A DNA stretch of 64,000 bases from Chitinophaga deserti. Its GTDB lineage: Bacteria; Bacteroidota; Bacteroidia; Chitinophagales; Chitinophagaceae. Both the position numbers and the translations under genes were made by a program. Positions within the stretch are counted from its first letter, which is position 1; each line of letters begins with the position of its first letter. Shown in pieces: positions 40,147 to 51,312 of this stretch. Under the pieces are notes generated by a model. That model saw only the letters and a list, made by a program, of their open reading frames with translations, was not told the DNA's origin and ran no database searches. The DNA is taken from assembly GCF_003149455.1 (NCBI RefSeq), contig NZ_QFFK01000003.1:310001-374000 (forward strand), in the 5' to 3' direction.

Positions 40147-43131
40147 TTAGAATGTTACCTGTGCGCCCAGCGTGAAAGTGCGCGAAATCGGATAAAGGCT
40201 CAGGTCGCCATAGCCGGGCGTAAGGCCTGTTACACCGATAGCTGTAGGATCCAGTCCGGAATAGCCGGTGAGCGTAAACACATTGCGCACGCTGCCATAC
40301 AGTCTGAAGCTGCTCACGAGCTTGCCCTGCAGCTTGGGCGTCCAGCCAAGCGTGATGTTATCCAGCCGGAAGTAATCGCCTTTTTCGAGGAAGTAATCAG
40401 TAATGAGCTTGGATGATTTGATATGCCCGTTGCGGGTATACGCATCCTGTAACAGGTTAATACCCTGCTCTGCCTGCAGGCCGTAGTACATCTGGTAGAG
40501 GTTGATGATCTGGTAATCGAAACGGCCGCGGAAAAAGAGGCTCAGGTCAAATGCTTTATAGCCCAGCCTGTTGCCCCATGCCAGCTCGTAACGGGGGGCA
40601 CCGTGGCCGATGTAGGTCCTGTCGCGGTCGGCATTGGCACTGCTGTACACGATGGATTCCTTTCCTTCCTGCCCGTCTTTCCACACCATAATCTGCCCGG
40701 CATCGTTTACTCCTGCATATTTATACCCGTAAAAGCTGCCCAGTTCCGTACCGGGATCGAGGCGGTATGCATAGCCAGGGTTGCCCGGCGAAGGGAGGCT
40801 TTGCAGTTCTCTGAAGTTGCCTGTATACTCCGCATTAGACCATGATACCAGTTTCGATTTAATGTAAGAACCCGTAACGTTGGTGGTGTAAGTGAAATCA
40901 CCGGTTTTCACCGCATCCCAGTTCAGGGTAAGCTCCACGCCTTTGGAGCTGGTGGTGCCCACGTTCACGAACATATTCGTGTGCGGGAATGCACCCACTG
41001 CAACTTCGTAGTTATCGAGGATGCCTTTGCTGCGGCGGTCAAATACATCGATGCTGCCGCTGAGGCGGTTATCGAGCATGGCAAAATCGAGCCCTGCGTT
41101 ATATGCCACGGCACGTTCCCATGCCAGCCGCGGGTTGAAGTTGTTACCCGGGCCATACACAGAGATCCATTCTCCCGCATCGTTCTGATACATGCCATAT
41201 TGCTGGTAACGGAAGAGGGCGGTATAACGGTCGAAGCCTGAGCGGCCGGTAACACCGTACGAAGCACGGAGCTTCAGGTCGTTGAAGAGCTTACTGTCTT
41301 TCAGGGCAGGCAGGTTGGAGATACGCCATGCGGCAGACAGTGCGGGGAACATACCCCACTTGTTGTCGTTCCCGAATTTGGTATTGCCTTCGTACCGGAA
41401 CGAAGCGGTGAGGAAGTAAGTATCATCAAAGTTATAGTTGATACGGCCGAGGAAAGCGATCAGCTTTTCCTTGCTTTTCCAGGAGTCCATTCCCAGCCGG
41501 CCTTTTTCCAGATTCCAGAGCCCTGCGCCCAGGTTGTTGTAGCCGAAGCCATCGCTGGGGAAGTCGGAGTTTTCTGCCCAGAAGGCCTGGTTATTGAATT
41601 CCTGGTAGGAGTAACCGCCCATGGCTGAGAGGTCGTGCTTACCGAATTTGGTGTTATAGTTACCGATCCATTCCAGCGTGTAATCGGCCCATTTTTCGTT
41701 CTGGAGGCGTGCGCGGCCTGTACGGTCGTTGGAGATGGATTCCGCCGCTTTAGAGGTATAATATTCCCTTTTAAGCATCTCCCTGCCCTGCCTTGCCAGC
41801 TTGAGTTCGGTATTGAAGTTTTTGAGGATGTGGAATTTCACGTTCAGGTCCACGATGGAATAATTCTGATCGGCCCCATTCTCCCTTGCCAGCAGATCGG
41901 CCACCGGGTTATAGGTATCGTACCCTGCCAGGAAATTATATTTCGTGGGATCGTTGGGGTCCATGATGGGAATGGTGGGATTCAGTTTTACGGCCTGATT
42001 GAAGGCGCCATAGTTCGTGTATTCTTCTTTCACGAAGCGCTGCGACAGGTTACCTGAAAACTCCAGCCGGCCATCGAGCACCTTTTGCTGGAAGTTGGCA
42101 CGGTAGCCATACTCCCTGCGGTCAGACGCGATATCGAGGCCCTGCTTGGTGCGGAAGTTACCGGAGAGGCGGAAGATGGAATTTTCATTACCGCCGGAAA
42201 TGGTGAGGAACTGGTTGGTACCGAAGTTATCTTTCCGGAGCAGCTCATCGTACCAGTTGGTACGAGCGCCCTGATCGTTTCCGCGCTTGCGGTCGAGGTA
42301 CTCCTGGGCCGACAGAATATTAGGTTTGGCGGCCACGGCATCATGTTCTGCATAGCTGTCGTAGGTGAGCATTACCCTACCGCTCTTGCCTCTTTTCGTT
42401 TCTACGAGCACTACGCCGTTGGCGCCGCGGGAACCGTAGATGGCAGCGGCGGCAGCGTCTTTGAGGACGGTGATGGAGGCAATGTCCTGCTGCATGATGT
42501 TGCGGAGGTCACCACCCGGCATACCATCTATTACGATGAGCGGGGAGTTTCCTGCGCTGAGGGATGCGGCACCACGTACCTGCACGTCTGTAGCCCTGTT
42601 AGGATCAGCGGCGGCGGGGTTAGAGATGGTTACACCGGCTACTTTACCATCGATCTGCTGGAGGGGGCTGTTAAACCCGCCCTGAATGAAATCCTTACTG
42701 GCAACGGTGGTAACTGCCGAGGTGAGGTTACGTTTGGCCACGGAGCCATACCCAACCACTACCACATCGGTGAGTGTTTTTTTAGACAGGAGGAGTACGA
42801 TGTTGATTTCCGTTTTACCGGCAACGGGTACTTCCTGCGGTTCGTAGCCGATGAAGGTGACGTTGAGGACGGCACTTTCGTTGGGTACGGTGAGTTTAAA
42901 TTTCCCTTCACCATCGCTGACGGCGCCGCTGGTGGTGCCTTTGATCTGAAGGGTGACGCCTGCGAGTGGCGCGCCGGAGTCGTCTTTAACGGACCCGGTG
43001 ATGTTTTTGGATTGTGCGAAGGCCTGCATAAGGGCCAGCAAAATAATTGGCACGGTAAGATACAACGCCCGACTAAATCGATTTTGCAAAATAACGGACA
43101 TGCCCCGTGGAAGGAGGGTTGCAGTTTTCAT
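40147..43131 (-). CDS. SusC/RagA-family TonB-dependent receptor (pair A)
   Basis: A 994-residue outer-membrane receptor. After the signal (ALYLTVPIILLALMQAFAQ, ending near residue 40) comes a carboxypeptidase-regulatory-like domain (about 44-125, ITGSVKDDSGAPLAGVTLQI), the TonB-box-like VVVVGYG near residue 122, a plug (about 140-250, ITVLKDAAAAAIYGSRGANGV) and a 22-strand barrel that ends with TFTLGAQVTF. No STN domain, so no direct link to an anti-sigma factor. It imports large nutrients together with the SusD lipoprotein downstream. Confidence 0.95.
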   Translation of the reverse strand: MKTATLLPRGMSVILQNRFSRALYLTVPIILLALMQAFAQSKNITGSVKDDSGAPLAGVTLQIKGTTSGAVSDGEGKFKLTVPNESAVLNVTFIGYEPQEVPVAGKTEINIVLLLSKKTLTDVVVVGYGSVAKRNLTSAVTTVASKDFIQGGFNSPLQQIDGKVAGVTISNPAAADPNRATDVQVRGAASLSAGNSPLIVIDGMPGGDLRNIMQQDIASITVLKDAAAAAIYGSRGANGVVLVETKRGKSGRVMLTYDSYAEHDAVAAKPNILSAQEYLDRKRGNDQGARTNWYDELLRKDNFGTNQFLTISGGNENSIFRLSGNFRTKQGLDIASDRREYGYRANFQQKVLDGRLEFSGNLSQRFVKEEYTNYGAFNQAVKLNPTIPIMDPNDPTKYNFLAGYDTYNPVADLLARENGADQNYSIVDLNVKFHILKNFNTELKLARQGREMLKREYYTSKAAESISNDRTGRARLQNEKWADYTLEWIGNYNTKFGKHDLSAMGGYSYQEFNNQAFWAENSDFPSDGFGYNNLGAGLWNLEKGRLGMDSWKSKEKLIAFLGRINYNFDDTYFLTASFRYEGNTKFGNDNKWGMFPALSAAWRISNLPALKDSKLFNDLKLRASYGVTGRSGFDRYTALFRYQQYGMYQNDAGEWISVYGPGNNFNPRLAWERAVAYNAGLDFAMLDNRLSGSIDVFDRRSKGILDNYEVAVGAFPHTNMFVNVGTTSSKGVELTLNWDAVKTGDFTYTTNVTGSYIKSKLVSWSNAEYTGNFRELQSLPSPGNPGYAYRLDPGTELGSFYGYKYAGVNDAGQIMVWKDGQEGKESIVYSSANADRDRTYIGHGAPRYELAWGNRLGYKAFDLSLFFRGRFDYQIINLYQMYYGLQAEQGINLLQDAYTRNGHIKSSKLITDYFLEKGDYFRLDNITLGWTPKLQGKLVSSFRLYGSVRNVFTLTGYSGLDPTAIGVTGLTPGYGDLSLYPISRTFTLGAQVTF

Positions 43132-43662
43132 TGTAGATATGTTTTAGGATTGAGGAACGGGTCCCTGGGCTAACAAGCGGGATGATGGCGTTAGAAATTG
43201 GCGTTTGTCCTGATTACTTTGTTCGATTCATGAAATCAACCGGAAAGATCTTCGCTCCGGTTGCAGCTGGCCTGGCGTGGGCTCGTGAAGTAATGTCACT
43301 GTCATACGTGGGTCAATGAAGTTTAGTTTCATAATAATTTCGCTCTGTGGTTTTTCGTTCACTGCCTGGCATCATTTTTTACTTAGATATGGCGCGTGCC
43401 GGCGGGTAACAATTTGATCGTCGATGGTTTCTAAATATGGCTTCTATATACTGCGGTTATTTAACCGACCTGCCAACAAGATAAGAAGAAGGCTTCTGGC
43501 TTCCAAATTATATTTTGGCCCCTCCGCTCCCCTCTTTCCCGCTGCGCGGCCATTGCAGCATCAAAAAACAGGCCGGGAATATTCTTCTCCCTGTCTCCAT
43601 AAAAAAACCGGGCTCCCTTTACAGGAAGCCCGGCTGTATCTTTAACAGTTGCTATCGTAAGA
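43132..43662. other. intergenic region between two SusC/SusD pairs
   Basis: About 530 bases. At the right end lies the terminator of the next SusD gene. The rest must hold the promoter of the pair A susC, but I find no good TAnnTTTG with a TTG at the right spacing on the minus strand. A 73-codon frame at 43424-43645 has no signal, motif or typical start and is not accepted as a gene. Nothing else is seen. Confidence 0.5.
43601..43632 (-). terminator. intrinsic terminator of SusC/SusD pair B
   Basis: On the minus strand AGCCCGG-type arms (43607-43613 with 43626-43632), extended by TCC/GGA, form a stem running into six T. It is 31 bases past the susD stop. Confidence 0.8.
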
Positions 43663-45111
43663 CTAGAAGTAACCGGGGTTCTGCTGTCCTTTCAGACCGG
43701 CATTCGCATCCAGCTCCCGCTGAGGGATGGGCTGGATCGTTCTGTTCTCGGGGTACTTCACGTTAATCGTGTTGCCGCCGCGGCGGATCTTCACGAAATC
43801 TTTCTTGTAACGTGTGAGGTCGAACAGGCGCTGCCCTTCAAAAGCAAGCTCTTTCCGGCGCTCCAGCAATACAGCTTCTACCAGCGGGGTACCGGTCAGT
43901 GCCGCATCCAGTAAAGCCGCCGGGTCCGAATCTGCCCGTGCAATCACCACGTTGGCGTCGGCAATGGCTTTATCAGATTCTCCCAGCTGGGCATATGCTT
44001 CTGCCCTTGTAAGATAAATCTCTGCCAGACGGATCAGTTTCACGTTCTCTTCAAACTTGCGGGTATATTTTCCTACAATGTATGCAGGATTTTCGCCGCT
44101 GGAACGGGAGCCTTTGGTAATGAATCCACGGCGTGCATCCGTTGCGGAATAGATATTGTACAGGCCTGCGGTAGACAGCATATCGCCATATCCGCCCTGA
44201 TCATAGAAATACCCCAGCCAGTCGGTGCTGTTATTATCCGTTGCAGTATTGGCCACTTCAAGGATCACCTCAGGATTGTTCTGCTTCAGGAAATCGCCCA
44301 GCATGGTAGATGCAGGGATGAGGGAATAGCGGCTGGAGCCTGCTGCCAGTACATCCGTACACAGCGGCACTACTTTCGCCCATTCGCCTTTGTACAGGTA
44401 TACACGCGCCAGCAGTGCTTTCGCTGCATATACGTTGAACTTGGCGCGTACGGAAACGCTGGTAGTACGGTTCAGTTTGCTCACTGCAGAATCCAGGTCT
44501 TCAATGATGCGGTCGTATGTTTGCTTAACAGTACTGCGCGGAGGTGCAACAATACCGGCCTTTTCAGTAGCAGTTTTCAGTACGATGGGGGCGCCCATGT
44601 GTGAAGCATCTGCCGTGAAGTTGTAAGGCTGGCAGAAGTAACGCGCCAGGTCGAAGTACGCCAGGCCACGCAATGCATATGCCTGCCCGAGGATAGAACG
44701 CTGCTCTGCAGTATCTGCAGCAGGCAGCTGGAGCGCGGTGCCTTTCTCAATCAGCAGGTTGGCATTGGCTACAGTGATATACAGACTGTTCCACAAACCG
44801 GAAGCCATACCGTCATTCGCAGTGGTGGTATAGGTATCCTGGTTGGAATAACGGTTGGAATAGTTGGTGCTGATGTGCGCATTGTCTGACTGCAGATCGG
44901 GCAGTACAGAGGCAGTACGGCCATAATAGTTGGCGCTTTGCAGGGCTGAGTAAAGTCCGTTTACAGCGGCGCGCATCCCCTGCAGGTCTTTAATTGCCAC
45001 GCTTACTTCCGTATTCTGACGCGGTTCCAGCGTGAGGAAATCTTTGCTGCAGGAAGCCAGTAAAACCGTTCCGGCCAGCAGTGCATATATGTTTTTCTTG
45101 ATAATGCTCAT
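43663..45111 (-). CDS. SusD/RagB-family nutrient-binding lipoprotein (pair B)
   Basis: A 482-residue SusD lipoprotein with the signal MSIIKKNIYALLAGTVLLASC (Cys21 acylated) and SKDFLTLEPRQNT after it. Helical SusD core: GQAYALRGLAYFDLARYF, IRLAEIYLTRAEAYAQLGE, and the C-terminal LAFEGQRLFDLTRYKKDF with IQPIPQRELDANAGL. It binds substrate on the cell surface for the SusC partner 18 bases upstream. Confidence 0.93.
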   Translation of the reverse strand: MSIIKKNIYALLAGTVLLASCSKDFLTLEPRQNTEVSVAIKDLQGMRAAVNGLYSALQSANYYGRTASVLPDLQSDNAHISTNYSNRYSNQDTYTTTANDGMASGLWNSLYITVANANLLIEKGTALQLPAADTAEQRSILGQAYALRGLAYFDLARYFCQPYNFTADASHMGAPIVLKTATEKAGIVAPPRSTVKQTYDRIIEDLDSAVSKLNRTTSVSVRAKFNVYAAKALLARVYLYKGEWAKVVPLCTDVLAAGSSRYSLIPASTMLGDFLKQNNPEVILEVANTATDNNSTDWLGYFYDQGGYGDMLSTAGLYNIYSATDARRGFITKGSRSSGENPAYIVGKYTRKFEENVKLIRLAEIYLTRAEAYAQLGESDKAIADANVVIARADSDPAALLDAALTGTPLVEAVLLERRKELAFEGQRLFDLTRYKKDFVKIRRGGNTINVKYPENRTIQPIPQRELDANAGLKGQQNPGYF

Positions 45112-45129
45112 TGTCTTCCGTTTTTAGAA

Positions 45130-48111
45130 TTAAAAGGATAAGTCGATACCAGCCAGCATGGTTTTGAATACAGGCGGGCGCTGATCGAGATCGCCGGTCA
45201 CCGGTACTTCCGGATCATACTTCAGGCGGTCGTCTTTCACCCAGGTGTACAGGTTGTTGGCACGGAAATATACTTTCACGTTGCCCACACCAATCTTATT
45301 AAGCAGGTTGCGGGGCAGGTTGTAAGCCAGTGTAATATCACGGAGGCGGATGTAATCACCGTCGTACAGGAAGCGGGAAGAGTTCTGGCTGGAGCTGCCG
45401 GTTTGGGTACCACCATAGGTAACTTTCGGTACATCGGTGATATCTCCGGGTTTACGCCAGCGGTTGTCGTAAGTATGACGGTTGATCTTACCGGTGGCGC
45501 TGAATCCACTGGCACCATCGGAGTTGATGAAGCTTCCCCAGCCGTCGTACAGTTTGTTACCGAAGTTATAGAACAGCTGGAAGCTGAGAGAGATACCCTT
45601 GAAGCTGAGCGTATTGGTGAGGCCACCGTAGAACTTAGGCAGTGCGGAACCCTGGTTGGTACGTACACCGCGGCTGTAAACGTTCGTGGTTTTGGTATTG
45701 GAAGAATCGGAATACCAGAGGGCTTCGCCGTTGGCGGGGTCCACACCGGCATAGCCGATCAGGTAATACTGATAATAATCCAGTCCCTCTTCGCGGTTAA
45801 ACGTTCCGCGGATAGGCGCGTTCAGTTTGGTGATACGGTTCTTGAGGGTAGAGAAGTTGAAGTCGGTTGTCCAGGAGAAGCCATCGTCGCTTTTGCTTTC
45901 GATGTTGCGGGACGACAGTGTCAGTTCCCAGCCGCTGTTCTGCATTTCACCGATGTTCTCGAGGTAACCGGTAAGACCGTTGGTGGAAGAGATCGGTACG
46001 TTCAGCAGCAGGTTGGAGGTTGTACGGGTGTAGTACTCCACGGTACCGGTGAGGCGGTTGCGCCAGAGACCGAAATCAAGACCAATGTTAAATGGTTTGT
46101 TCTGTTCCCAGGTCAGGTTCTTATTCTCGTACTGGCTGAAAGTAAAGGCAGGATCACCGTTGTATACGGAGTTGCTGCTGTACAGGCCCATGGAAGCGTA
46201 ATAATCGATATCCTGGTTACCATTCACACCGTAGCTGGTACGGAGCTTCAGGAGCGAGAGGAAGCTGCTGCCTTTCAGGAAGCTTTCCTCGGTGATGTCC
46301 CAGCTGGCACCCAGCGACCAGAAGTTACCGTAGCGGTAGTTGGAACCGAAGCGGGAAGATCCGTCACGGCGGAAAGAGGCGTTCAGGAAATACTTCTGCT
46401 TGTAATTATAACCAAGGTTGGTAAACACGGATGCGATTGTAGCTTCCTGGATGCTGGAAGAAACTGCAAAAGGCAAACCTGCGTTGGCAACAGTTTCGGT
46501 ATTGGGCAGGAAGCTTGTACCGGTAGCGGAGTTACTGTTAATAGTAGTTTTCTGTGCTTCGTAACCTGCCAGTACATCCAGCTCATGATCTTCCGCGAAG
46601 GTTTTGCGGTATTTCAGGAGGTTGGTGGAGATCCAGTTCAGGTAAAGGCGTCCTGCGGAAGTGCCATAACCGTTGTAGTTACGGCCATCACCGAAGCGGG
46701 GATCCCAGAACAGGTCCATATTCGCATAGTTCAGATCGAGACCGAATTTGGTCTGGAAGCTAAGTCCGTTCCAGATATTGTACTGGGCTCCGATGTTACC
46801 AAGTGCGGAATAAGTTTTACCGATACGTTTGTTGTTATCAACAACTGCAACAGGGTTGTGGCTGCTGTTGTAAGAGAGGTCGTAGGTACCGTCGGCATTA
46901 TAGATTTTGAGCCAGGGCTGCAGGCGGTAGAAGGAGCGGATGGGGTTACCGAAAGCACCTGCATCCTGCACCGTATTGGATTTCTGATAACCCAGGCCGA
47001 TGTTCATATCGAAATTCAGGCGGTCGTTTGCTTTATGCGTAACGGCCAGCTTCGAAGTGATCCTGTCATAATCCACACCGTTCAGGGGAGCTTCTGCTTT
47101 ATACAGTCCGCCGGAAAGGTAGAAGGTGGTTTTATCATTACCGCCGGAAGCAGAGAGGTCGTACTGCTGGAAGTTGCCTTTACGGGTAAGGGCATCTACC
47201 CAGTCGGTCGTATAATTCGGATCGATTTTAAGACGTGTAACTTCCGCATCGAAAGCGGCAGGATCGTTACCCTTGTTAGCCCAGCCTTCGCGGAGCAGCT
47301 CCAGCATTTCGGGGGTGGTAAGCGGAAGGTCACTATCGCGGAGGGTAATTTTATTTACGCCATATTGAGCAGAGGCGCTGAATTTGGTTTTACCCGCTTT
47401 ACCTTTTTTAGTGGTAATGAGGATAACGCCGTTGGCTGCACGGGAACCGTAGAGGGAAGCTGCTGCCGCATCTTTCAGTACGGTTACGCTTTCGATATCA
47501 GAGCTGTTGAGGCCCGCGATGGTGTTGGTGTTATAACCGGTGATGTCGCCGGATACAACCGGGATACCGTCTACCACATACAACGGTGCGCTGGAAGCAT
47601 TGATACTGCCCACGCCACGGATGCGGATGTTGGGTACGGAACCGGGCTGGCCGGAGCCGTTGGTAGCCTGCACACCTGCAATGTTACCCTGGAAGCTTTC
47701 CTGAATGGAAGCACGGGGTGCACGGCTCAGCTTTTCTGCGCTGATGATACCTGCAGAACCGGTGAGTGAACGCTTGTTCTGTGTACCGTATGCTACTACC
47801 ACATACTCATCCAGGCTTTCCTGGTTAATTTCCAGGCGTACGTTTACTTCTTCGCTTTCGCCCAGCGTAACGGTCTGGCTGGTATACCCTATAAATGAAA
47901 ATGTAAGTTGCCGGGTACCTGCGGGTACTTTCAGTGTGTACTGTCCTGTGGCCGCAGTAAGTGTACCACGGGAGCCGGCAGCTACGGTTACCCCGGGCAG
48001 CGGGTTACCATCACGGCTGTCGGATACTTTTCCGGAGATGGTTCTGTCCTGCGCAAACACACTGGCGCCGAGCAGGATCAGTACGGAAAGGAGCGTAAAG
48101 AATTTCCTCAT
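45130..48111 (-). CDS. SusC/RagA-family TonB-dependent receptor (pair B)
   Basis: About 993 residues from ATG 48111 (MRKFFTLLSVLILLGASVFAQ, a clean signal peptide; the longer frame from 48189 lacks one). Order: carboxypeptidase-regulatory-like domain (about 22-105, TISGKVSDSRDGNPLPGVTV), VVVAYGTQNKR near residue 110, plug with VTVLKDAAAASLYGSRAANGV, then the barrel, ending in FKTMLAGIDLSF. No STN domain, so it lacks the link to an anti-sigma factor seen in pair C. A long antisense frame covers most of it and is a shadow. Confidence 0.95.
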   Translation of the reverse strand: MRKFFTLLSVLILLGASVFAQDRTISGKVSDSRDGNPLPGVTVAAGSRGTLTAATGQYTLKVPAGTRQLTFSFIGYTSQTVTLGESEEVNVRLEINQESLDEYVVVAYGTQNKRSLTGSAGIISAEKLSRAPRASIQESFQGNIAGVQATNGSGQPGSVPNIRIRGVGSINASSAPLYVVDGIPVVSGDITGYNTNTIAGLNSSDIESVTVLKDAAAASLYGSRAANGVILITTKKGKAGKTKFSASAQYGVNKITLRDSDLPLTTPEMLELLREGWANKGNDPAAFDAEVTRLKIDPNYTTDWVDALTRKGNFQQYDLSASGGNDKTTFYLSGGLYKAEAPLNGVDYDRITSKLAVTHKANDRLNFDMNIGLGYQKSNTVQDAGAFGNPIRSFYRLQPWLKIYNADGTYDLSYNSSHNPVAVVDNNKRIGKTYSALGNIGAQYNIWNGLSFQTKFGLDLNYANMDLFWDPRFGDGRNYNGYGTSAGRLYLNWISTNLLKYRKTFAEDHELDVLAGYEAQKTTINSNSATGTSFLPNTETVANAGLPFAVSSSIQEATIASVFTNLGYNYKQKYFLNASFRRDGSSRFGSNYRYGNFWSLGASWDITEESFLKGSSFLSLLKLRTSYGVNGNQDIDYYASMGLYSSNSVYNGDPAFTFSQYENKNLTWEQNKPFNIGLDFGLWRNRLTGTVEYYTRTTSNLLLNVPISSTNGLTGYLENIGEMQNSGWELTLSSRNIESKSDDGFSWTTDFNFSTLKNRITKLNAPIRGTFNREEGLDYYQYYLIGYAGVDPANGEALWYSDSSNTKTTNVYSRGVRTNQGSALPKFYGGLTNTLSFKGISLSFQLFYNFGNKLYDGWGSFINSDGASGFSATGKINRHTYDNRWRKPGDITDVPKVTYGGTQTGSSSQNSSRFLYDGDYIRLRDITLAYNLPRNLLNKIGVGNVKVYFRANNLYTWVKDDRLKYDPEVPVTGDLDQRPPVFKTMLAGIDLSF

Positions 48112-48699
48112 GATGAATTTAGATTTTGTGAATGGGATACATATTGATGAGCAATGAAAAGGCTGAATATGCTGGCATGGCGATGCCATTCCGGTTAAAC
48201 TGATGCAGGTATCCCGCAGGCATTACTATCAGGCAATGCACGGGCTTACCGCTCCGTTTACGGATGGTGTTACGATATAGATTTGTTCCCTGGAAAACGT
48301 TGGCTTATTCCCACATCATACTATGGTACCGCGATGCGTAGTAGCATTTGGCATAAGTTAGCACGGCTTAAATAGTGGTGAATTTTACGTTTGGATACGG
48401 GATAAATGTCTCTCCTGGTTAATGAATAATACTGCTTTGATTCATAAGTCCGATTTAGATTTAGATTATAATACACTTAGGTTATAATGGCCACCAGCTG
48501 CATTTTGATGTAGGATGGAAAGCACTTGGATCTCGATTTACGGGAACCCCGGAATATGCTGAAATGGTTCCCTTTCTAATTATTCGGTGAAAATACTGGA
48601 AAATATTTTATCAAGTATAAAACTTCACAAGAAATTTAAAAAAATGTTAAAAGGCCGCACAATGGCGGCCTTTTAAATTATTATAACTATGCATTTCTG
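48112..48699. other. intergenic region between SusC pair B and leuA
   Basis: About 590 bases. The right end has the leu operon terminator. The rest should hold the promoter of the pair B susC gene. A TAGATTTG at 48278-48285 matches the -7 motif but on the plus strand, where no gene follows. AT-rich stretches at about 48430-48490 and 48590-48650 have no clear organisation. No gene is supported. Confidence 0.5.
48649..48674 (-). terminator. intrinsic terminator of the leu operon
   Basis: AAAAGGCCGC and GCGGCCTTTT form a perfect 10-bp stem with a six-base loop; in minus direction the run of T follows. It ends 25 bases past the leuA stop. Confidence 0.88.
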
Positions 48700-50205
48700 C
48701 TAGTAAATCTTATTCAATGCATCTACATAAGCGTGTACGCTTGCGTTCACGATATCGGTGGAGTACCCGAAGCCGTAATAAGACTTTCCGCCTTTGTGTA
48801 CGCGCATGTTTACCTTGCTTACATCTTCGCTGCCGCCGTGCATAGCCTGAATGCTGAACTCATCGATGGTGATCTCGTCATTGATGATATGCTGGATAGC
48901 GTTGATAGTAGCGTTAACCGGACCGTTACCTGCCGCGCTTGCTTCTTTCTCTTCGCCATTCACGCGCAGCTTTACGGTAGCCATCGGGCGCAGCGGGTCG
49001 CCACATACTACCTGCAGCAGCGTTACCTTAATTGCTTTATCGCCATAGTGGTTGGCATCGCCATCCCCCATGAGGGTAAGCAGGTCGTGATCGTTGATTT
49101 CTTTCTTACTGTCTGCCATTTCGAGGAAGCGGGCATACACATCGTCGAGGTTGATCTTATCGATCTTGTAACCCAGTCTTTCGAGGTGATGCTTCAGTGC
49201 ATGACGGCCGCTTCGGGCAGTAAGGATAATTGCGTTAGACGACAGGCCGATATCTTCCGGATCGAGTATCTCGTAGTTTTCGCGGTGCTTCAGCACACCA
49301 TCCTGGTGAATGCCTGAGCTGTGTGCAAAAGCATTACGGCCCACGATGGCTTTGTTGGGCTGCACAGGCATCCGCATCATGTTCGACACCAGGTTGCTGA
49401 TCTCGTAAATGCGTTTGCTGTTAATGCCGGTGGTGTATCCCAGCGCGTGGTGCGTTTTCAGGATCATGGCCACTTCTTCCAGCGAAGTGTTACCTGCACG
49501 CTCACCGATACCGTTGATGGTACACTCTACCTGACGGGCGCCGTTGATTACACCGGCAATGGTATTGGCAGTAGCAAGGCCCAGATCATTATGGCAATGC
49601 ACGGAAATGATGGCCTTATCAATGTTCTTCACATTATCGACCAGGTACTTGATCTTGGCACCGTATTGCTCAGGAAGGCAGTAACCGTTTGTATCCGGGA
49701 TGTTTACCACTGTAGCGCCTGCGGCAATCACTGCTTCGATCATGCGGGCGAGATATTCGTTATCTGCACGGCCTGCATCTTCTGCATAGAATTCGATATC
49801 ATCTACAAATTTGCGGGCGTACTTCACGGCGCTCACTGCTCTTTCGAGAATGGCTTCGCGGGTGGAGTTGAATTTGTATTTGATGTGCATGTCAGACGCG
49901 CCGATACCGGTGTGGATACGCTTGCGTTTGGCAAACTCCAGTGCGGAAGCGGCGGCGTCGATATCTGCAGTATTGGCGCGGGTAAGGGCGCAGATAACGG
50001 GTTCTGAAACTGCTTTGGATATCTCCACCACGCTCTGGAAATCGCCGGGGCTGGAGATGGGGAAGCCAGCTTCGATAACGTCTACACCGAGGGCTTCCAG
50101 TTCTTTGGCTACGATAATTTTCTCCACGGTAGTCAGCTGACAGCCGGGCACCTGCTCGCCGTCGCGCAGCGTGGTATCAAATACGTATACTCTATTCTTA
50201 TCCAT
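48700..50205 (-). CDS. leuA: 2-isopropylmalate synthase
   Basis: A 501-residue LeuA, which joins 2-oxoisovalerate and acetyl-CoA, the committed step of leucine synthesis. [15 protein letters not shown] at residues about 8-22 is the substrate-binding start, [12 protein letters not shown] near residue 200 holds the metal His residues, and the C-terminal part from about 390 ([17 protein letters not shown]...) is the leucine-binding regulatory domain. This domain tells it from the shorter homocitrate synthases. Last gene of leuC-leuD-leuB-leuA. Confidence 0.95.
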   Translation of the reverse strand: MDKNRVYVFDTTLRDGEQVPGCQLTTVEKIIVAKELEALGVDVIEAGFPISSPGDFQSVVEISKAVSEPVICALTRANTADIDAAASALEFAKRKRIHTGIGASDMHIKYKFNSTREAILERAVSAVKYARKFVDDIEFYAEDAGRADNEYLARMIEAVIAAGATVVNIPDTNGYCLPEQYGAKIKYLVDNVKNIDKAIISVHCHNDLGLATANTIAGVINGARQVECTINGIGERAGNTSLEEVAMILKTHHALGYTTGINSKRIYEISNLVSNMMRMPVQPNKAIVGRNAFAHSSGIHQDGVLKHRENYEILDPEDIGLSSNAIILTARSGRHALKHHLERLGYKIDKINLDDVYARFLEMADSKKEINDHDLLTLMGDGDANHYGDKAIKVTLLQVVCGDPLRPMATVKLRVNGEEKEASAAGNGPVNATINAIQHIINDEITIDEFSIQAMHGGSEDVSKVNMRVHKGGKSYYGFGYSTDIVNASVHAYVDALNKIY

Positions 50206-50224
50206 GATATATGCGTCAGTTAAA

Positions 50225-51304
50225 TTAGTTAAGGTTTTTCAGCACCTGTGCCCCCATCGCGTCTGTACCCAGCAGCATGTTGTTGGCGGTATGTTTGTTG
50301 GCAATGTCCATGGTACGGTAGCCCTGGCGCAGCGTGGCATCTACCGCGCGTATTACGCGCTGGGATTCTTCTTTCAGGCCGAAAGAGATATCGAGCAGCA
50401 GCGCGGCAGATAAAATCGATGCCAGCGGGTTAGCGATGCCTTTACCGGCGATATCGTGTGCGGAACCGTGGATAGGTTCGTAGAACCCGATGCTGTCGCC
50501 TACGGAAGCGGATGCCAGCATACCCATGGAGCCTGCAATCTGCGAAGCTTCATCGGTAAGGATGTCTCCGAAAAGGTTACCGGTCACCACCACGTCGAAA
50601 CGCTTTGGATCCTTAATAAGCTGCATGGCGGCGTTATCAATGAACATGTGCTCGGTTTCCACATCAGGATAATCTTTGGCGATTTCCTGCACTACTTCTC
50701 TCCAAAGGCGGGAAGCTTCCAGCACATTGGCTTTATCTACAGAGCAAAGTTTCTTACGGCGGGTACGGGCGGCTTCAAATGCCTTGCGGGCGATTCGCTC
50801 TACTTCGTACTTATGATAGATCATCAGGTCGGATGCGGTAGCACGGTCTTCACTGCGCTGCTTTTCACCGAAATATACGTCTCCGGTGAGCTCGCGGAAA
50901 AACAGGATATCGGCCCCCTGGAGGATTTCCGGCTTAATGCTGGAAGCCTGCAAAAGGTCGTCGAACAGTTTGATGGGGCGAAGGTTGGCATACAGCCCCA
51001 GCTCCTTGCGGATCTTGAGCAATCCCTGTTCAGGGCGCACTTTAGCCGTAGGATCGTTGTCGTATTTGGCATGGCCGATGGCGCCAAACAGGATGGCATC
51101 GGAAGCACGGGCCTTATCCAGCGTTTCTGCCGGCAGGGGATCTCCCGTAGCCTCAATGGCTACGTGGCCCATGATGCCTTCGTCAAATGTGAATTCATGT
51201 TTGTAGTTCGCCGCAATCGTTTCCAGCACTTTCTTACCCCAGGCGGTTACTTCTTGTCCGATCCCGTCTCCGGGTATTACCAGTATTTTCTTTGAGACTC
51301 CCAT
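50225..51304 (-). CDS. leuB: 3-isopropylmalate dehydrogenase
   Basis: A 359-residue NAD-dependent enzyme that oxidises and decarboxylates 3-isopropylmalate to 2-oxoisocaproate. [19 protein letters not shown] is the N-terminal block, and the conserved Arg residues and [16 protein letters not shown] mark the active site; [26 protein letters not shown] carries the metal-binding Asp pair and [14 protein letters not shown] the cofactor loop. It sits between leuD (eight-base gap) and leuA. Confidence 0.95.
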   Translation of the reverse strand: MGVSKKILVIPGDGIGQEVTAWGKKVLETIAANYKHEFTFDEGIMGHVAIEATGDPLPAETLDKARASDAILFGAIGHAKYDNDPTAKVRPEQGLLKIRKELGLYANLRPIKLFDDLLQASSIKPEILQGADILFFRELTGDVYFGEKQRSEDRATASDLMIYHKYEVERIARKAFEAARTRRKKLCSVDKANVLEASRLWREVVQEIAKDYPDVETEHMFIDNAAMQLIKDPKRFDVVVTGNLFGDILTDEASQIAGSMGMLASASVGDSIGFYEPIHGSAHDIAGKGIANPLASILSAALLLDISFGLKEESQRVIRAVDATLRQGYRTMDIANKHTANNMLLGTDAMGAQVLKNLN

Positions 51305-51312
51305 AGATTGTT

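Noticed and set aside
42085..43173. A 362-codon plus-strand frame over the pair A susC N-terminus
   Set aside because: Antisense to the plug and carboxypeptidase-like domains of SusC; no family features.
43424..43645. A 73-codon plus-strand frame in the gap between SusC/SusD pairs
   Set aside because: Basic and Leu/Pro-rich with no signal or motif, and it runs through the terminator of the opposite gene.
45403..47769. A 788-codon plus-strand frame over the pair B susC
   Set aside because: Antisense shadow of a recognisable TonB-dependent receptor; no start signal, no domain and an odd composition.
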